Of a stretch of 64,000 nt of DNA, positions 32,740 to 44,267 are shown one piece after another. The notes beneath the pieces are model-generated. The model saw only the letters and a list, made by a program, of their open reading frames with translations. It searched no databases and was not told where the DNA came from. A program made the translations under genes and the position numbers. The DNA lies in NCBI GenBank assembly GCA_015680685.1, contig MNCI01007588.1, positions 148,072-212,071 of the forward strand, written 5' to 3'. This stretch comes from Gnetum montanum. Taxonomy: Eukaryota; Streptophyta; Gnetopsida; Gnetales; Gnetaceae. Every line of letters starts with the position of its first letter. The stretch's first letter is position 1.

Positions 32740-33638
32740 TGATGAATGGCTAGGTATCCCTACGCCCAACCATATGAATCATGAGCATTCACACATGACT
32801 CCGTCGAAATCCGTAGATTGTAAGCACTTAACATACACAAGACTTCTAACTAGTGAAACCTTCGGTTAGAACGGTCGTTGTCATCCTAATCTCACTTGTG
32901 ACGTTCTGTTTACGACGGTTAAGTGAGACCAAGGCTAATGATTTTTATATCTTTTTAATTATCTTTTCAATGACTGATCATCTTGGAAAATAAGGATAGA
33001 ATATTAATTAATCTAAAATTTTCTTAATCTAAATCTTAACTACTCCTAACATCAGTATCTGATCCCATCTTCTGAGCACATTCTGAGCATCTCCTAACAC
33101 TTCTGGGTTACCAGACGTTAAGCGTCACTGGGCTTACCAAGTGTTTGGGTTACGTTCGAGATGGTTGTACTTATGGCCTTAATGAACTACGAATGAACAA
33201 CAACAATTGAAATTATAATAACGAAAACTTAAGTAATTAACAAGTAACTAATAAATCATAAATACATTAAACTATTAAATGCATAAAATAACTAAGTCCA
33301 AATGCTACAAGGAATGCTTGAATAGTTCGTCTTTATTGCCATCACACCAATGGGCTTAGATACATTAACACTCGAATAAAGAGCCGATCACTTTTCTTAC
33401 ACCTGTTGCAGGCACTTGTAAAATATTCTATCTCCTGCAGAAACAAACTGCAAGAGCTTCACTAGAACTACTAAAAAGATGCTTAAATGAGGTGGAAGGC
33501 CCTCTTATTTATAGGCCAAGAAAGGTGGCTGCGTAAACGGGGCCATGTCGACGCCGGTTGGCTACGTCGACGGGTCCACGTTGATGTGGCCGCGTATACG
33601 TGGCCCAGTCGACGCATTGACTAAATGACACTTCATCA
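32740..33638 (-). repeat. Element B 5' LTR (right)
   Basis: 899 bp. On the minus strand it runs TGATGAAGTG..., GTCGAC/GTATAC palindromes (33620-33520), TATA box (33514-33506), and ends CCATTCATCA next to the primer site. Pairs with 6190-7096. Confidence 0.95.
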
Positions 33639-33643
33639 ATAGG
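33639..33643. repeat. Target-site duplication of element B, right copy
   Basis: ATAGG, matching 6185-6189. Confidence 0.95.
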
Positions 33644-35095
33644 TCAATGTGACAAGGTTGTCCTCTCATCCCCTATCTCTTTATCATTGTCGCAGACTTT
33701 CTATGTCATCAAATTAACATGGACATTCAAACAAAAGTTCTCACTGGGGTTTGCCTATCTTCCTCTCAACAACAACTCCTCAATATGCACTTTGCCAACG
33801 ACTCTTTCTTTCTAGTTCAAAACATAGCTGCCAACTTGCATTGCCTCTTATTAAGGGTGGAGCAATATTGTACACTCTCAGGTTCCACTCTAAATTGGAA
33901 TAAATCCTCTATTTATAGCTTTTTAGGCAATTACAACCATGCGACCAACTATAGTTGGAAGCGGCTCCAAGATCAAGACATCGTTAAGATTCTAGGGATC
34001 CCTTTCCGTTTTAGAGGTTCAACCTGTACTCTCTAGGAGTAGGTTATTTTTTGAATTCAAAAGAAACTTGATAAATGGAAGACTAAACCCCTCACACTTG
34101 CAGGTAAATACCTTGTTTGTAAGTCCATATGTGCGTCAACACATCTGTATTACTCTTCGTGTTAGGCCCCCTTCCAAGCTGCCTACTAGAAACTTGAACA
34201 GTTATTTCATGACTTTATGTGGTCCTCCAAACATTCTCAGAAAGGATTTCATCGAGTCGCTTGGAATATTGTTACTCTTCCCAAGAATAAAGGTGGCTTA
34301 GGTCTTTTAAATTCCTATAAGCAAGGAATTACCTTGGTTGCTAAGTGGTTGGTTCAACATTTAGATGCCTCAGACATCATTGGGACCCTCCTCCAATTAA
34401 GGCTTCATCAAGCATTTCCTAAGAACAAGCCCTTCTGGAAAGGCATCCATTTTTTCAATTGGATCTTTTCCCCCCTCACTATCATTCTTCTAGGATCTCA
34501 TGTTTTCAAAAGCATCCGAAGGACCTAGCAAATTCTACACAGTTACATCGACTGGACTAACGTCAAGATCAACCCTACTATCCTCTCTAGATTGTGTCCA
34601 TGGTGGTTACCTCTGTTGCCCACTCCCCTTGCCATCACAAAGGCTAAGGTGGCTACCTCGTGGTTTTGGAAAGGTATCATCTCCTTGAATAATCTTAGGC
34701 TGGCTAGTAGTTCGATTTCAGGGGTTGAGTTTAGGAATTTGTATGGGGAGTCAGCTACAATGAACCATTGCCTAGTCTAGATCTACTCCTTTCTCCACGG
34801 TCATTGGCACATTGATGTTATAGTGCAAAGACCTTTTCAAGGCCTTCAATGGCTGAATGGGGTTAAACTCGTATCCTACCAGCCATCTATCCCCTTTCAT
34901 CTTATGCACGACCCATCCAAAGTCATTCAACACTGTAATAAGCATTTGCACAAACATGAGTCAATATCATTTTGGATCCCTCTCTTCCAAAATATTTGGA
35001 ACCTTTCGACCCTCCCCAAAATTAAACAGTTCCTCTAGTGTCTCCTCCACCATGGTCTGCCTATTGGTAAATGGTTAGAATATCTAGGAATTCCC
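33644..35095 (+). pseudogene. LINE1 reverse transcriptase, C-terminal half
   Basis: Opens with the QGCPLIPYLFIIVADF motif after an in-frame TGA. The active-site motif reads MHFANDSFFL (33785-33814): the first catalytic Asp of the usual FADD is Asn (AAC at 33797). Later landmarks are FLGNYNH..., ILGIPFRF, KWKTKPLTLAGKYLV and PKNKGGLGLLNSYKQGITLV (about 34285). Several stops are present. With a missing catalytic Asp and stops this copy cannot polymerise. Confidence 0.88.
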
Positions 35096-35375
35096 AATCC
35101 CAATTTCCCTCTCTGTGGTGGACAAGATGACTTTGTCCATGTGTTTTGGCATTGTCCCTTTGCTCAGCATGTGTGGGAGTGGGCTTCCATAGTTTTTCCT
35201 TCATATAAGCTATCTCAAGAGGATGCCATATTCGGCTTTTTAAACATTACTTCTGCTAATCTCAAGTTTCTATGGAAAGTTATTAGGCCTACTATTTTAT
35301 ATTACATTTGGAAGTGAAGATGCAATGTTATATTTCAAAGGACAGATTATTCTAATAAATTTTTGCTCACCAAGT
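35096..35375 (+). pseudogene. LINE1 zinc-binding (zf-RVT-like) C-terminal domain
   Basis: Translation gives NFPLCGGQDDFVHVFWHCPF then AQHVWEWASIVFP. The C-X2-type plus H-X4/5-C arrangement is that of the zinc-binding domain found after plant LINE RTs. It is followed by RPTILYYIWK, a stop, and a basic tail. Confidence 0.75.
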
Positions 35376-35825
35376 TGGAGAAGTTGCAAACCTTTCACCT
35401 CATTCATTTCCAACTCACATCTCAAGCATCCAAGTTCAATCTGGATAGACATCAGTTGGTTCATCTCTTGCAGCTGTGGGAAAGACTTGTGCATTCCAGT
35501 AACACTCATCATTAGTAATCTCTGCAAGGAAGCCTTCCCTTTCTGTTGTGAGGAGTCTCCATTGGAACTCTCTCTATCCTTAATTAAGAGCTTTTTTCCT
35601 TATTTAATTCTATGTCATTCTATCTTGTAACGAGTCAGTATGGGTGGACGTTTGGTGGTGCCCAATTCAGGTTTCCTCCTTTAATACTTATTTATTTATA
35701 AGGATGTTCTCGAGTTTCATGCATAGTGCTCTCAGCTTTCCCTTCCCCTTAACCCTATGACCTATTTAGGTTACTGTAACTGATACACTATTGATATCAA
35801 TAGAACTTCTTTTCAGGGTCCAACA

Positions 35826-35826
35826 N
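35826..35826. other. 1-base assembly gap
   Basis: A single N exactly where LINE1 (plus) meets LINE2 (minus). No flanking duplication is visible, so the join may be a scaffolding join of unknown true distance. Confidence 0.95.
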
Positions 35827-37380
35827 TAAGCATTTAACCACCCACTTGGCACATAAAACAATACCCTGCTTATAATAATTCATCAATCCTAATCCACCAT
35901 CCTCTTTGCAAAAAGTGCAAATGTCTCATGTAACACAAAAAATGCTTTCCTAAAATGGTTGTTACTTCAAAGAGAATTTCTCACAAGTGGATCAATGTGG
36001 CAATATGAAAAAATATTGGAAGCCCAATATGAAGAATTATACATATGAGTAGCTTGAATGATATGCTTACAAATAATAAACTTACTAGCCATTAAAAGTT
36101 TATTATACTTTCACTTAATAAGTTTTTGTTTAATGTTTGTCACCGTAACATCCCATAAAGTTCTTGAAGATCCACCAAAGGAAAAGGGAATACTTAACAA
36201 TTTCAAAATATTTTCCTATTCTAAGAAATGCCAAGATTTAGGCAAAGCTCATTACTAAACCCCTTTATTGCAAAAGATAGAAGATTTGGAACAATTAATT
36301 TGAGAACCTGAAAGTTGACAATATTGATCAATACGATAAAAAATAGCATATGTAATAGCTTTTTCCTATTTTACCATAAAAAAGAAGTCATTTGCAAAAT
36401 GGATATTTAATAAAGTAATAACAATGTCATTAATAAGATACCTTATAGCAAATTGTGTTCTTAGTCCTTTTGTATAGCATGATATAAAATAATTGTAGCC
36501 AAGATGAAAAGATAAGGAGTAAGAGGGCAACCTTGTCTAATTGAGCATTCAAGCTTGAAGCTCTTAGTAATGCTAATATTTGTACCTATAAGTACATTAC
36601 TATTTGGAAAAAGAGTCTCCACCATCCCAATAAATTTTTCATTAAAAAGATATTTATGAATACAAGCAATAATAGACTACCATTCAATTCTATTGTATTC
36701 TTTATCATCATCAAGCTTTAGAAAAGCAATGTCTTAATTGAAATCCTTAGCCCACTACATACCCTCCCAATCTACCACAACATTACCTAGAATATATCTA
36801 CATTTGACAAAGCCAGTTTGCATTGGATTAATTACCTAAGGAATAATTAGTTTTCATCTTCTAAAAAGACATTTAGCCAGAATTTTATAAACAAAATTCA
36901 AAAGCGTGATAGGGCATCATTTACCAATGTGAAAAAGGTTACCATCCTTAAGAATAATTCTAACAACTCCTTTGTTCAGCACTTGACCAAGAGAATGTTG
37001 TTCAATGGCTTCAATAAAAACATAATAAAGGTTAATATCAATAAAATCCCAATGATTTTTAAAAAATTCAGTGGGAATTTCATCAAAACTTAAAGCTTTA
37101 TCATTGGCCAAGCTAAAGACTGCATCTTTAATTTTAGCAAGAGATATGTCCTATTCAAGAAGATGGTTGTGACTATCATGGACAATATTAGGTAAATGAT
37201 CACAATTAGAGAAAAAATATGCATAATCAAAACCCTCTGAGACAAATATATGTTGAAAATGTCTTTCAAGAAAATCATTAATAATAAGAGCATCGAAACT
37301 AATTTGACCATAAACTTCCATAACATCAATAATAGGAAAATTACCTTTACCTTATAAGAATTTAAAATTCTTTATATGAT
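35827..37380 (-). pseudogene. LINE2 reverse transcriptase, heavily decayed
   Basis: Minus-strand remnants: 37111-36917 reads DEIPTEFFKNHWDF and SLGQVLNKGVVRIILKDGNL (compare LINE1 GYDGFPVEFFQNHWDL). From there to 35830 the RT is AT-rich and full of stops in all frames, with short recognisable pieces such as the GGLGL thumb motif. It is more decayed and more AT-rich than LINE1. Confidence 0.8.
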
Positions 37381-37707
37381 TTTTCCTCTACTTTCAACTA
37401 ATTAAGATAACTCTTAATGAGAGCACTCTTAGCATTATGCATATCCTACTTTTTTTTGACTAAGTGAACATAAGCAAGTTGTTGTTGAAGTTTAATATTA
37501 AAGAGATCATTATGTAAAACAATGTTGATTTGTTAAATTTCATCATAAATTTTTTTTCAATCTTCCTTTATCTTTTGGCATATTGCTTACCTAACTCACT
37601 GGAAAAATTATCAACATGATATATAGCATGCAACCACTAATCAATCTAACCTAATTTACTAATGGGTCTCATTTCTACATTCTAGAGAGACATAAAAATA
37701 CCTTTTC

Positions 37708-37712
37708 TAGAA
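37708..37712. repeat. Target-site duplication of element D, left copy
   Basis: TAGAA before TGATGAGTCG; repeated at 49413-49417. Confidence 0.95.
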
Positions 37713-38531
37713 TGATGAGTCGTGGATTGGCTATGTCAACAAGGCCTCATCAATGCAGGATCTATTTTTTCCTATAAATATGTGCCAACCCACCATTTTT
37801 AGGCATCATTCAATCATAATTGTAGTGAAACTCTTGTACTTTTTCCATTTGAAAGTTAGAATATTTTCCCGAGTGCTTGTAGCAAGAGTCATTAAGTATA
37901 CGAATCTTTATTCAAGCACTATTGTACTTGAGCATGATAGTGCATGTGGCAATAAAGATGAGCTTCTTGATAAACCTTCCAACATTCTAGGTAGCTTAAA
38001 TATTTTATTCATGCATTTAATGTTTTCAGCTATTTATTTAACATTCCTTAGTAATTAAGTGAGATAAGCTAAATATCGATTAAGTAAACACATAAGTATG
38101 ACTGCTTCGAGCATGCATATGACATTTGGTAATCCCAACAGCGCTTAATGCTTGGTAACCTAGCAACGTTATATTTGTTCAGGATGTGTATGACAAGTGG
38201 GACTAGATACTTATGTTAGGACTAGTTACATGATAGTTAGGCAATTAGATTAAAGTAGACATTAAATTACTTCATTCCTTACCCTATTTATTTCAAGTAC
38301 CAAAACCATAAAATACAAAATGATAAAAATCATGTACCTTAATTACACTTAAACCATACCCTTCAACTTCACAAGTGTAGTTGGGAAGACAACGAATGTT
38401 CTTAACACCCAATTCACTTTCTAGAGAACTAGTGCATCAAAAACTATAGAGTCCACAGAATTTAATCAGATCACATGTGAATGATTTGTGATTTGTATGG
38501 TTGGGCGTAGGGGCACCTTCACTGCTCATCA
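37713..38531 (+). repeat. Element D 5' LTR
   Basis: 819 bp, TGATGAGTCG...CTGCTCATCA, TATA box at 37773-37780. Compared with the 3' LTR it lacks roughly 60 bp of the CAACTAGGCC-type array upstream of TATA. Confidence 0.95.
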
Positions 38532-38532
38532 T

Positions 38533-38550
38533 TGGTGCCATTGTCGAGGA
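38533..38550 (+). promoter_or_regulatory. Primer-binding site of element D (decayed tRNA-Asp type)
   Basis: TGGTGCCATTGTCGAGGA, two bases after the LTR. 14 of 18 positions match the plant tRNA-Asp complement; all four differences are transitions. Confidence 0.75.
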
Positions 38551-38899
38551 CTCTTTTTTTTTAAAACATGCACTATCTAGGATTAGTGAACATTATTAAT
38601 ATCATTGGACAAACCCCAAGGTTGACATCATTCTTAAATTACATAAATACAAAAGCACACTGATATTTTATTTGTTTGCAAAATTTCTTCTTTGCATAGG
38701 CATGAACATGTCAAACCACCAATCCCACAATAGTGTAAGGTGGTATATACTCATCTAGATGAGTATGTACCTGACTTCACCTTCATCCTACACCAGGATG
38801 AGCATCTATGATGGCATGACATGGAGGGAAACATTGTAATGCCCCTTGATCAATTTGTGCCCATGATGCTACTTCAAACTCTTAAGAAGTTAGGCATCC

Positions 38900-40480
38900 A
38901 TGATCTTCAAAAGGGGTAAGTTATGCATGATTATGATTTCTAGGACTACCATCCGACTGACACACAATGTAGGAGAGATTGACATTAGGAGAAGCATCAT
39001 GAATTTGTTAAGGGGAAATGGTTCACCAATCCCTTGTTCTCACTGAACAAAGATGATAATGAGCATCCTTTCTTTGGAGGCTCTCAACATGAAAATTATT
39101 TACCCCTAGCTACTGATGATGGGAGTGTAAACTTGAATCTACATTCTAGTATCAACAATCTAGGTTTAGGAAAAGATGGTAGTCAAGGTAGGGGCTCGGA
39201 CAAGCATCAAGATGATAAGAAACCTAACGAATGTGGTTGTAACAACCGAAGGGAAGTGGATAGATACCATGGTGGTGGCAGTCCTTCTCCCTCTTCATCC
39301 TCTTCATCTACATTTTCTTTTTCCTCTTCTTATGATTTTAAAAAATTCCATATAAGGAACAATTGTGATGGAGGTGAGCAGCAAAACAATAATACTAATC
39401 GCCATGCCCATAATAATTGAAGGGGTAGCAGAGGACATCATCGATGATAATGAGATAATGATGATGATGAGCCTTTGCTAGCAACTCGAAGCATGCTTAA
39501 CATTGCAAAGGCATGTAAGATCCCAAATAGGCATGTGAAAGATAGTTAGATCAAGCACTTAGACATGAATAATATCCTACGATTTGAGGGGGGATATAAC
39601 TCTGATCTACAAAATCATCTACAAGCCTTTCATGATGCTTGCACCTTACAAAACATAGACAATGACTACCAAAAATTGAAGCTATTCCCTAGGACACTTA
39701 TCAAAGAGGCAGAAATCTGGTACTGATCCTTGGAATCAAAATCTATTTGCTGATGGAGTACAATGCTTGAGCTATTCAATCACAAATAGCAAACGTACTA
39801 TAGAGTGTCCAATTTGAGAAGGCAAATCCAAGGCTAGAAATAGGAACACATGAACCCTTGGATTCTACCATGGGAAAATATTATTCTCTCATACATCGAT
39901 GCCCTAGCCATGATTATTCTCAAAGAGAACAACTCCACCACACCATAGATGGGCTTAGAGCAAAAACCAAAAAAGCTCTTGGGGTTTATGCCTAAGGGAG
40001 ACTATTTGAATTAAGAGCTCATCAAATACAAAGGCTAATAGAGCAAGTAGCAAAAGAAGAAGGTGAGTTTCGGAAAAGGGAAAGTGTAGAAGAATATAAT
40101 AGGGTCCCTTCCATTAGGAAAAGGGAGTTTGATTTTATGATGAGGAGGAGTCACCACTTAATGAAATGGTAAACAAGAAAACCTTGCCCATCCAAAATTC
40201 TGTTTCTAACATTTCGACAAAGGTTGATAAATTATCGGAATCTTTGGATGAAAAATTCCAAATTTCTATGAAGATTGCTAAAGCTTCCAAAGAGTAGAAT
40301 AGTGCTCACAACTACGGGAGGGGAAAGAAGCTAAATGTTCCTACCAAAGAGGTAAGGGCGAAGCTACTGTAGTAGAAGAAATTGTCGAGACAAACTCTGA
40401 TGATGATGTTGGGTGTGACATTTGTCAATATGAACATTCAAAGAGATGTTGCCCTATGGTGTCACATTTATAAGAGTCTT
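38900..40480 (+). pseudogene. Element D Gag
   Basis: 39034-39420 is an open N-terminal part with a Ser-rich segment and an Asn/His-rich end, corresponding to the Ser/Pro-rich part of element B's Gag. Downstream are RFEGGYNSDLQNHLQAFHDA (about 39580), LKLFPRTLIKEAEIWY, the coil EEGEFRKRESVEEYNRVP and the cysteine cluster near 40415-40455 (CDICQYEHSKRCC). The tail (to about 40980) is Tyr/Gln-rich in other copies and broken here. Confidence 0.75.
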
Positions 40481-41099
40481 GGGTGTATGCATTGAATCCT
40501 CGACTAGCAAGGAGGTAAGCACCCAAATAATTGCCTTATCTTTAAGGTAATCTAAGGCAATTCCACCAACAACATCAAGCTTACTATCCAAGTGGAGCTC
40601 CACCATAATCATGTGAGCAATACCAATAGTGGAACCAACCACAATCATAGGGAATGAAACTACCAAGAGAGTAGTACCCTTACAGGCAACCAAATCCATA
40701 TGGGTACTATGTTCAACAACCTGTTTCTCCATTAAGTTCGGCCAACCACGCCTTATTCCAACATCACTATTACCCTCCAAAGTATCATCAAACTCATTCA
40801 CCATCTACTTGAGGGAAGCACCCATATCCATACCACCCGCTACATTCATTTGCACACATCCCTCCACCCTCAACCCAGTTACCTCTTGCTCCATCCATGT
40901 AGGGCAAAATTCCCCCATAGGCACAACAACAAAATGCTACAAGGGTTGTAAATTTACAACCAGCCTTTCAGTTGAGTAGTTCAGATAATCGATCAAAGAA
41001 ATGACCATTTTTCTAACCCAACAGTCCTCCCAAACCCTCATAACCTAATGTATTTGGTTGTCTTGTATCTCTAGCACCCTCATCCTCTACATCAAACAC

Positions 41100-41585
41100 A
41101 TTCGAGAGCCCTTTAAATTAAATGCTGCCTTAGATCTACACTCTGATGTTAACCCATGCTGTCTCCAATTGGATCAAGGCTAGTAACCTTCCCATGAAAA
41201 GATCTGACTTGAGAAGTCCTCTTATTTACTTAGAGATTTCTATATATAAGCCATGCAAGGCTCTTCTTGATTCTAGTTTTGATGTCAATCTCATCTCCTA
41301 CAACATGTACAAGGCCTAGAACCTACCACCTCTTAAGAAGAGCAATATTCATTTGGAATTGGTAGAACAATCGATTAGTGTCCCTTTGGGATTAGTGGAG
41401 GACATTGTGAACACAATTTGTGGTTGGTCTTATCCTTTCAATTTTCTAGTGATCAAGGTAGAAAATTGCAACTGTGACTTCCCCATCATTATGGGACATG
41501 CATGGTTGAGCACTATTGATGCATGAATGGGCATTAAGGACCTCTTCTTGGAAATCTCTAAGGAAAATGAATTTGGACAACTTTA
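41100..41585 (+). pseudogene. Element D protease
   Basis: Reads SPLIYLEISIYKPCKALLDS (active site DS-, third position changed), LKKSNIHLELVEQSISVPLG, VEDIVNTICGWSYPFNFLVI and DFPIIMGHAWLSTIDA. It is collinear with element A's protease. Stops lie at 41320 and 41524. Immediately after LEISKENEFG the sequence jumps into RT, so the linker that B carries between protease and RT is missing here. Confidence 0.8.
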
Positions 41586-42170
41586 GAAGAAGTTGTACCA
41601 AAGAAAGGTGGTAAGTGGTGGGTCTGCATCAACTTTAGACTATTGAATATGGCAACATTTAAATGTCATTTTTTATTGTCATTTGTGGAACAAGTATTGG
41701 ATACTATATTTGGGCATTGTTTTTATAGCTTCTTGGATGATTATAGTGGCTATAACCAAATCCAAATTATGCCAAAGGATTAGGCTAAAACAACATTCAT
41801 GAGTCCTTACATGACTTTTGCATATTGCAAGATGTCATTTGGTCTATACAATGCCCTTGTAACATTTCAACTCCTAGTCCTTAGTATTTTTTAATAGTAA
41901 ATTGGTGGTGGGGTAGAAGTCTTTATGAATGACTTCTCTACCTATGGGGCTACATTTGAGAAAGCCCTAGATTGCCTTGAGCAAGTATTGAAAAGATGTG
42001 TTGAAACAAAACTTAGGCTCAATTGGTAGAAATCCATTTAATGATCCAAGAAGGCATAGTACTGGGGCACAAAAATACTCAGAAAGGGATTAAAGTAGAC
42101 TAGTAAAAGATGAGGGTCATCCAAAAAATCACAATGGTAGATCAAAAAGGAACTAAGAATGTGGTCACTG
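41586..42170 (+). pseudogene. Element D reverse transcriptase, with RNase H deleted
   Basis: Begins VPKKGGKWWVCINFRLLNMA, then FLDDYSGYNQIQIMPKD, MTFAYCKMSFGLYNALVTFQ and the active site VFMNDFSTYG (about 41930), where the first Asp of MDDF is Asn. The sequence then passes from the RT thumb (42090) almost at once to GTKNVVTDHLSRL (42150), the extreme end of RNase H, so the RNase H core is lost. Confidence 0.82.
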
Positions 42171-42576
42171 ATCATCTCTCTCGATTAAGATGGGATAACG
42201 AAGAGGAGAAGAGCTTGCTCTTTGATCAATTTCTAGATGAACTCCTCTTTATACGAGCAATAAATGACTAACTGCCTATAGAAACAAAATGGTACGATGA
42301 CATCCTTACTTACCTTCTCACTCAGGAAATGCCATAAGATCTAAACTTTAGGAAGAAATAACAATTTCTTCATTGTGCTAAGTACTTCATGGAAATCAAT
42401 GGACACCTTTACAAGGTGTATGCCGATGCCCTGGTTCATTAGTGTGTCCCTGATGTAGACCAATTGTGTGTTCTCCAAGATGCTCATGAAGGCCCTTGTG
42501 AAGGCCACTATGCTAGGAGATGCACGACATTAAAAATCTTGATGGTAGAATACTATTAGCTAATAAGCTTCAGGGA
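42171..42576 (+). pseudogene. Element D integrase, zinc-binding part
   Basis: Contains FLHCAKYFMEINGHLYKVYA and HEGPCEGHYARRCTTLKILM, i.e. the two His of the HHCC domain, and stops at YY-LISFRD where solo LTR E is inserted. It continues at 44273. Confidence 0.78.
42572..42576. repeat. Target-site duplication of solo LTR E, left copy
   Basis: AGGGA; the right copy at 44268-44272 is AGGAA (one transition). Confidence 0.65.
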
Positions 42577-44267
42577 TAAAACACCACGAAATTTAGGCTC
42601 TTGAGTCTCGACTGCAAATTTGGCTAAGTGTCAAAACTTGACAAATTTCTTCTAAGTGTTAAGACTATGCTCCCCACTACTGGGACTACACTCTGGAGCG
42701 TAGTCAACATAGACTACACAAACAACCCAAATTTCCAATCTTTTCTAAGTGTCAACAGTAGCTGTAAAATTTTGTAAGTGTCCTAACTATGCTCTCCCTT
42801 TCAAGACTATGCTCTAGAGCCTAGTCAACATAGTTAGAATTGAAAATGATTAGTTTTGCAAATTTACCTAAGTGTCAAGCTAGAGGCTATTGAGCATAGT
42901 TTGCATGGAAAAGATAATTTGGAAAATTTTCTAACTCCTAAGCCTATGCTCCCTACTACGTTCTAGAGTGTATTTAGTGTAGACTGCATGAGCACATCAT
43001 TGCCAAATTTTTCAAAGTGTCAGGGCTATGCTCTCACCTCTGGGACTATGCTCTCTAGCATAGTTAGTGTAGTCTACACTTAGCCTCATTTTTTGGAAAA
43101 TTTTTCCTAACTCCTGGGACTACGATCTAGAGCGTAGTCATGCAAAACTATCTCCATAAGCCTCCAGAACTAAGCATCATCCTACATCTCAACTCCAACA
43201 TTCCTTCAACAAGTGAGATCAGCAAGTTTTGTATCTTTTGCACCCCCCATTTTCCCCCAAATTGTACCTACACTTGACACCACTCAAGAGAGTGGACAAT
43301 GTAGTCCCAAAGCATAATCTCCAAAACTGCATTGTTTTACATAGTTTTCAGGTACATTGTAGTCTATTTGGCACTCGCACATGCAGCCTTGGCAATGTAG
43401 TCACAATTCAGCAATCTCATAGGGTCCACTAGAGCACACCAGCATAACACCATTTGCTTCAGTGGGAGTGTAGTTGGGGCTAGCATAGTCCCAACTACCC
43501 CTTACCATGTGGCGCTCGATCCACAAATCACACTGACCCTAACCCTATAAATACCCCAACACTTCACGTGTTAGGGGTTGGCATTTTGACATTTTGGTTG
43601 GCATTTTGAAGTGATCACTTGGCACTTTCAACATTTGGCAAACTCATTGCACACTTAGCATTTTAGGTAGACACTGTTGCACACCACTACAACATCGTTG
43701 TACACTGCCCAACATATTGTACACCACCGCAACCTACAAAACACCATGGTAGCCAACCTAGCAAGCTCAGATTTCATGGCAACATCAATTTTTGCAGCCT
43801 AGACACCTTGAGACTATGACTACATTTCCTATTATGCTTGTTTGTACACCATGTACCTCCTAAACTTATCTTTGTAGTTAACTACACTCCCCCCCCCCCC
43901 ATTTGGGACAACACCGCTTTCTCTCTTACTTAAGTTCTGTGCATTTCTCACATTTTCTTCTGTATTTTAGCATCCTCCTTGCATTTTTCATTATTTAAGC
44001 ACATATCTACACATTTTTACCCTCATTTTTGCACCTAAAACTTCAACTATGCTTATCCCTGGGTGCACCATGGACATCGAAAATATCATGCAAATCCTTA
44101 ACATTTGCTTTGTCGTAACACCCACAAGTCCCAGTTCGATTGACAAGACTGTTCTAGGAACCCTTCTTCTATTTCTAGTAGGCCCTTGTATAGAAGTAGG
44201 GTTAAGATTATGTGACCATGGACCCCTCGGAGTCCCATTTCAACCCTCAATGTTTTCAATTGCTACA
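42577..44267 (+). repeat. E: solo LTR of a Tat-like element inserted in element D integrase
   Basis: Starts TAAAACACCACGAAATTTA and ends AATGTTTTCAATTGCTACA; element C's LTR runs from TGAAACACC to GATGTTTTCCATCGTTACA in the same orientation. No internal sequence accompanies it. Length is 1691 bp. The first 900 bp carry many copies of GACTATGCTCT...AGCGTAGTC-type inverted motifs, then a TATA box (CCTATAAATACCCC, about 43546). A run of 12 C is at 43889-43900. No gene inside. Confidence 0.8.

Larger units (their letters stand above)
6190..33638 (-). mobile_element. Element B: full-length Athila-like Ty3/gypsy retrotransposon (hosts element C)
   Basis: Two LTRs of about 0.9 kb (6190-7096 and 32740-33638), both starting TGATGA and ending TTCATCA on the plus strand, are flanked by the TSD ATAGG. 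On the minus strand the order is LTR, tRNA-Asp-type primer site, gag, protease (mostly in an assembly gap), RT, RNase H, integrase, spacer, internal promoter and leader intron, 3' ORF, polypurine tract, LTR. Without element C it would be about 12.8 kb. The primer site, the FSTYG context at the RT active site and the extra 3' ORF fit Athila. Every ORF is broken and the LTRs differ at many CpG sites, so the copy is old. Confidence 0.93.
33644..35825 (+). mobile_element. LINE1, 3' part
   Basis: Resumes the LINE interrupted at 6190, through RT, thumb and a zf-RVT-like zinc domain, followed by a 3' region of about 450 bp (35375-35825). It stops at a 1-base gap (35826), beyond which unrelated orientation (LINE2, minus) begins. 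No poly(A) tail is visible at the junction, so the true 3' end may be missing. Confidence 0.85.
35827..37712 (-). mobile_element. LINE2, RT part (minus strand)
   Basis: A second plant L1-type LINE on the minus strand, split by element D (37713-49412). Here it covers the linker after endonuclease and the RT up to the thumb: near 35890 the minus strand reads KEDGGLGLMNYYKQGIVLCA, matching LINE1's PKNKGGLGLLNSYKQGITLV. The rest of its 3' half is cut off by the gap at 35826. Confidence 0.85.

Noticed and set aside
38570-39030. Possible host-gene exon upstream of the Ser-rich ORF in element D
   Set aside because: The Ser-rich ORF aligns in position with the N-terminal part of Gag in element B, so it is element sequence.
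43889-43900. C12 run in solo LTR E as a polypurine tract
   Set aside because: It lies inside the LTR, not before an LTR start, and no LTR terminus follows it.
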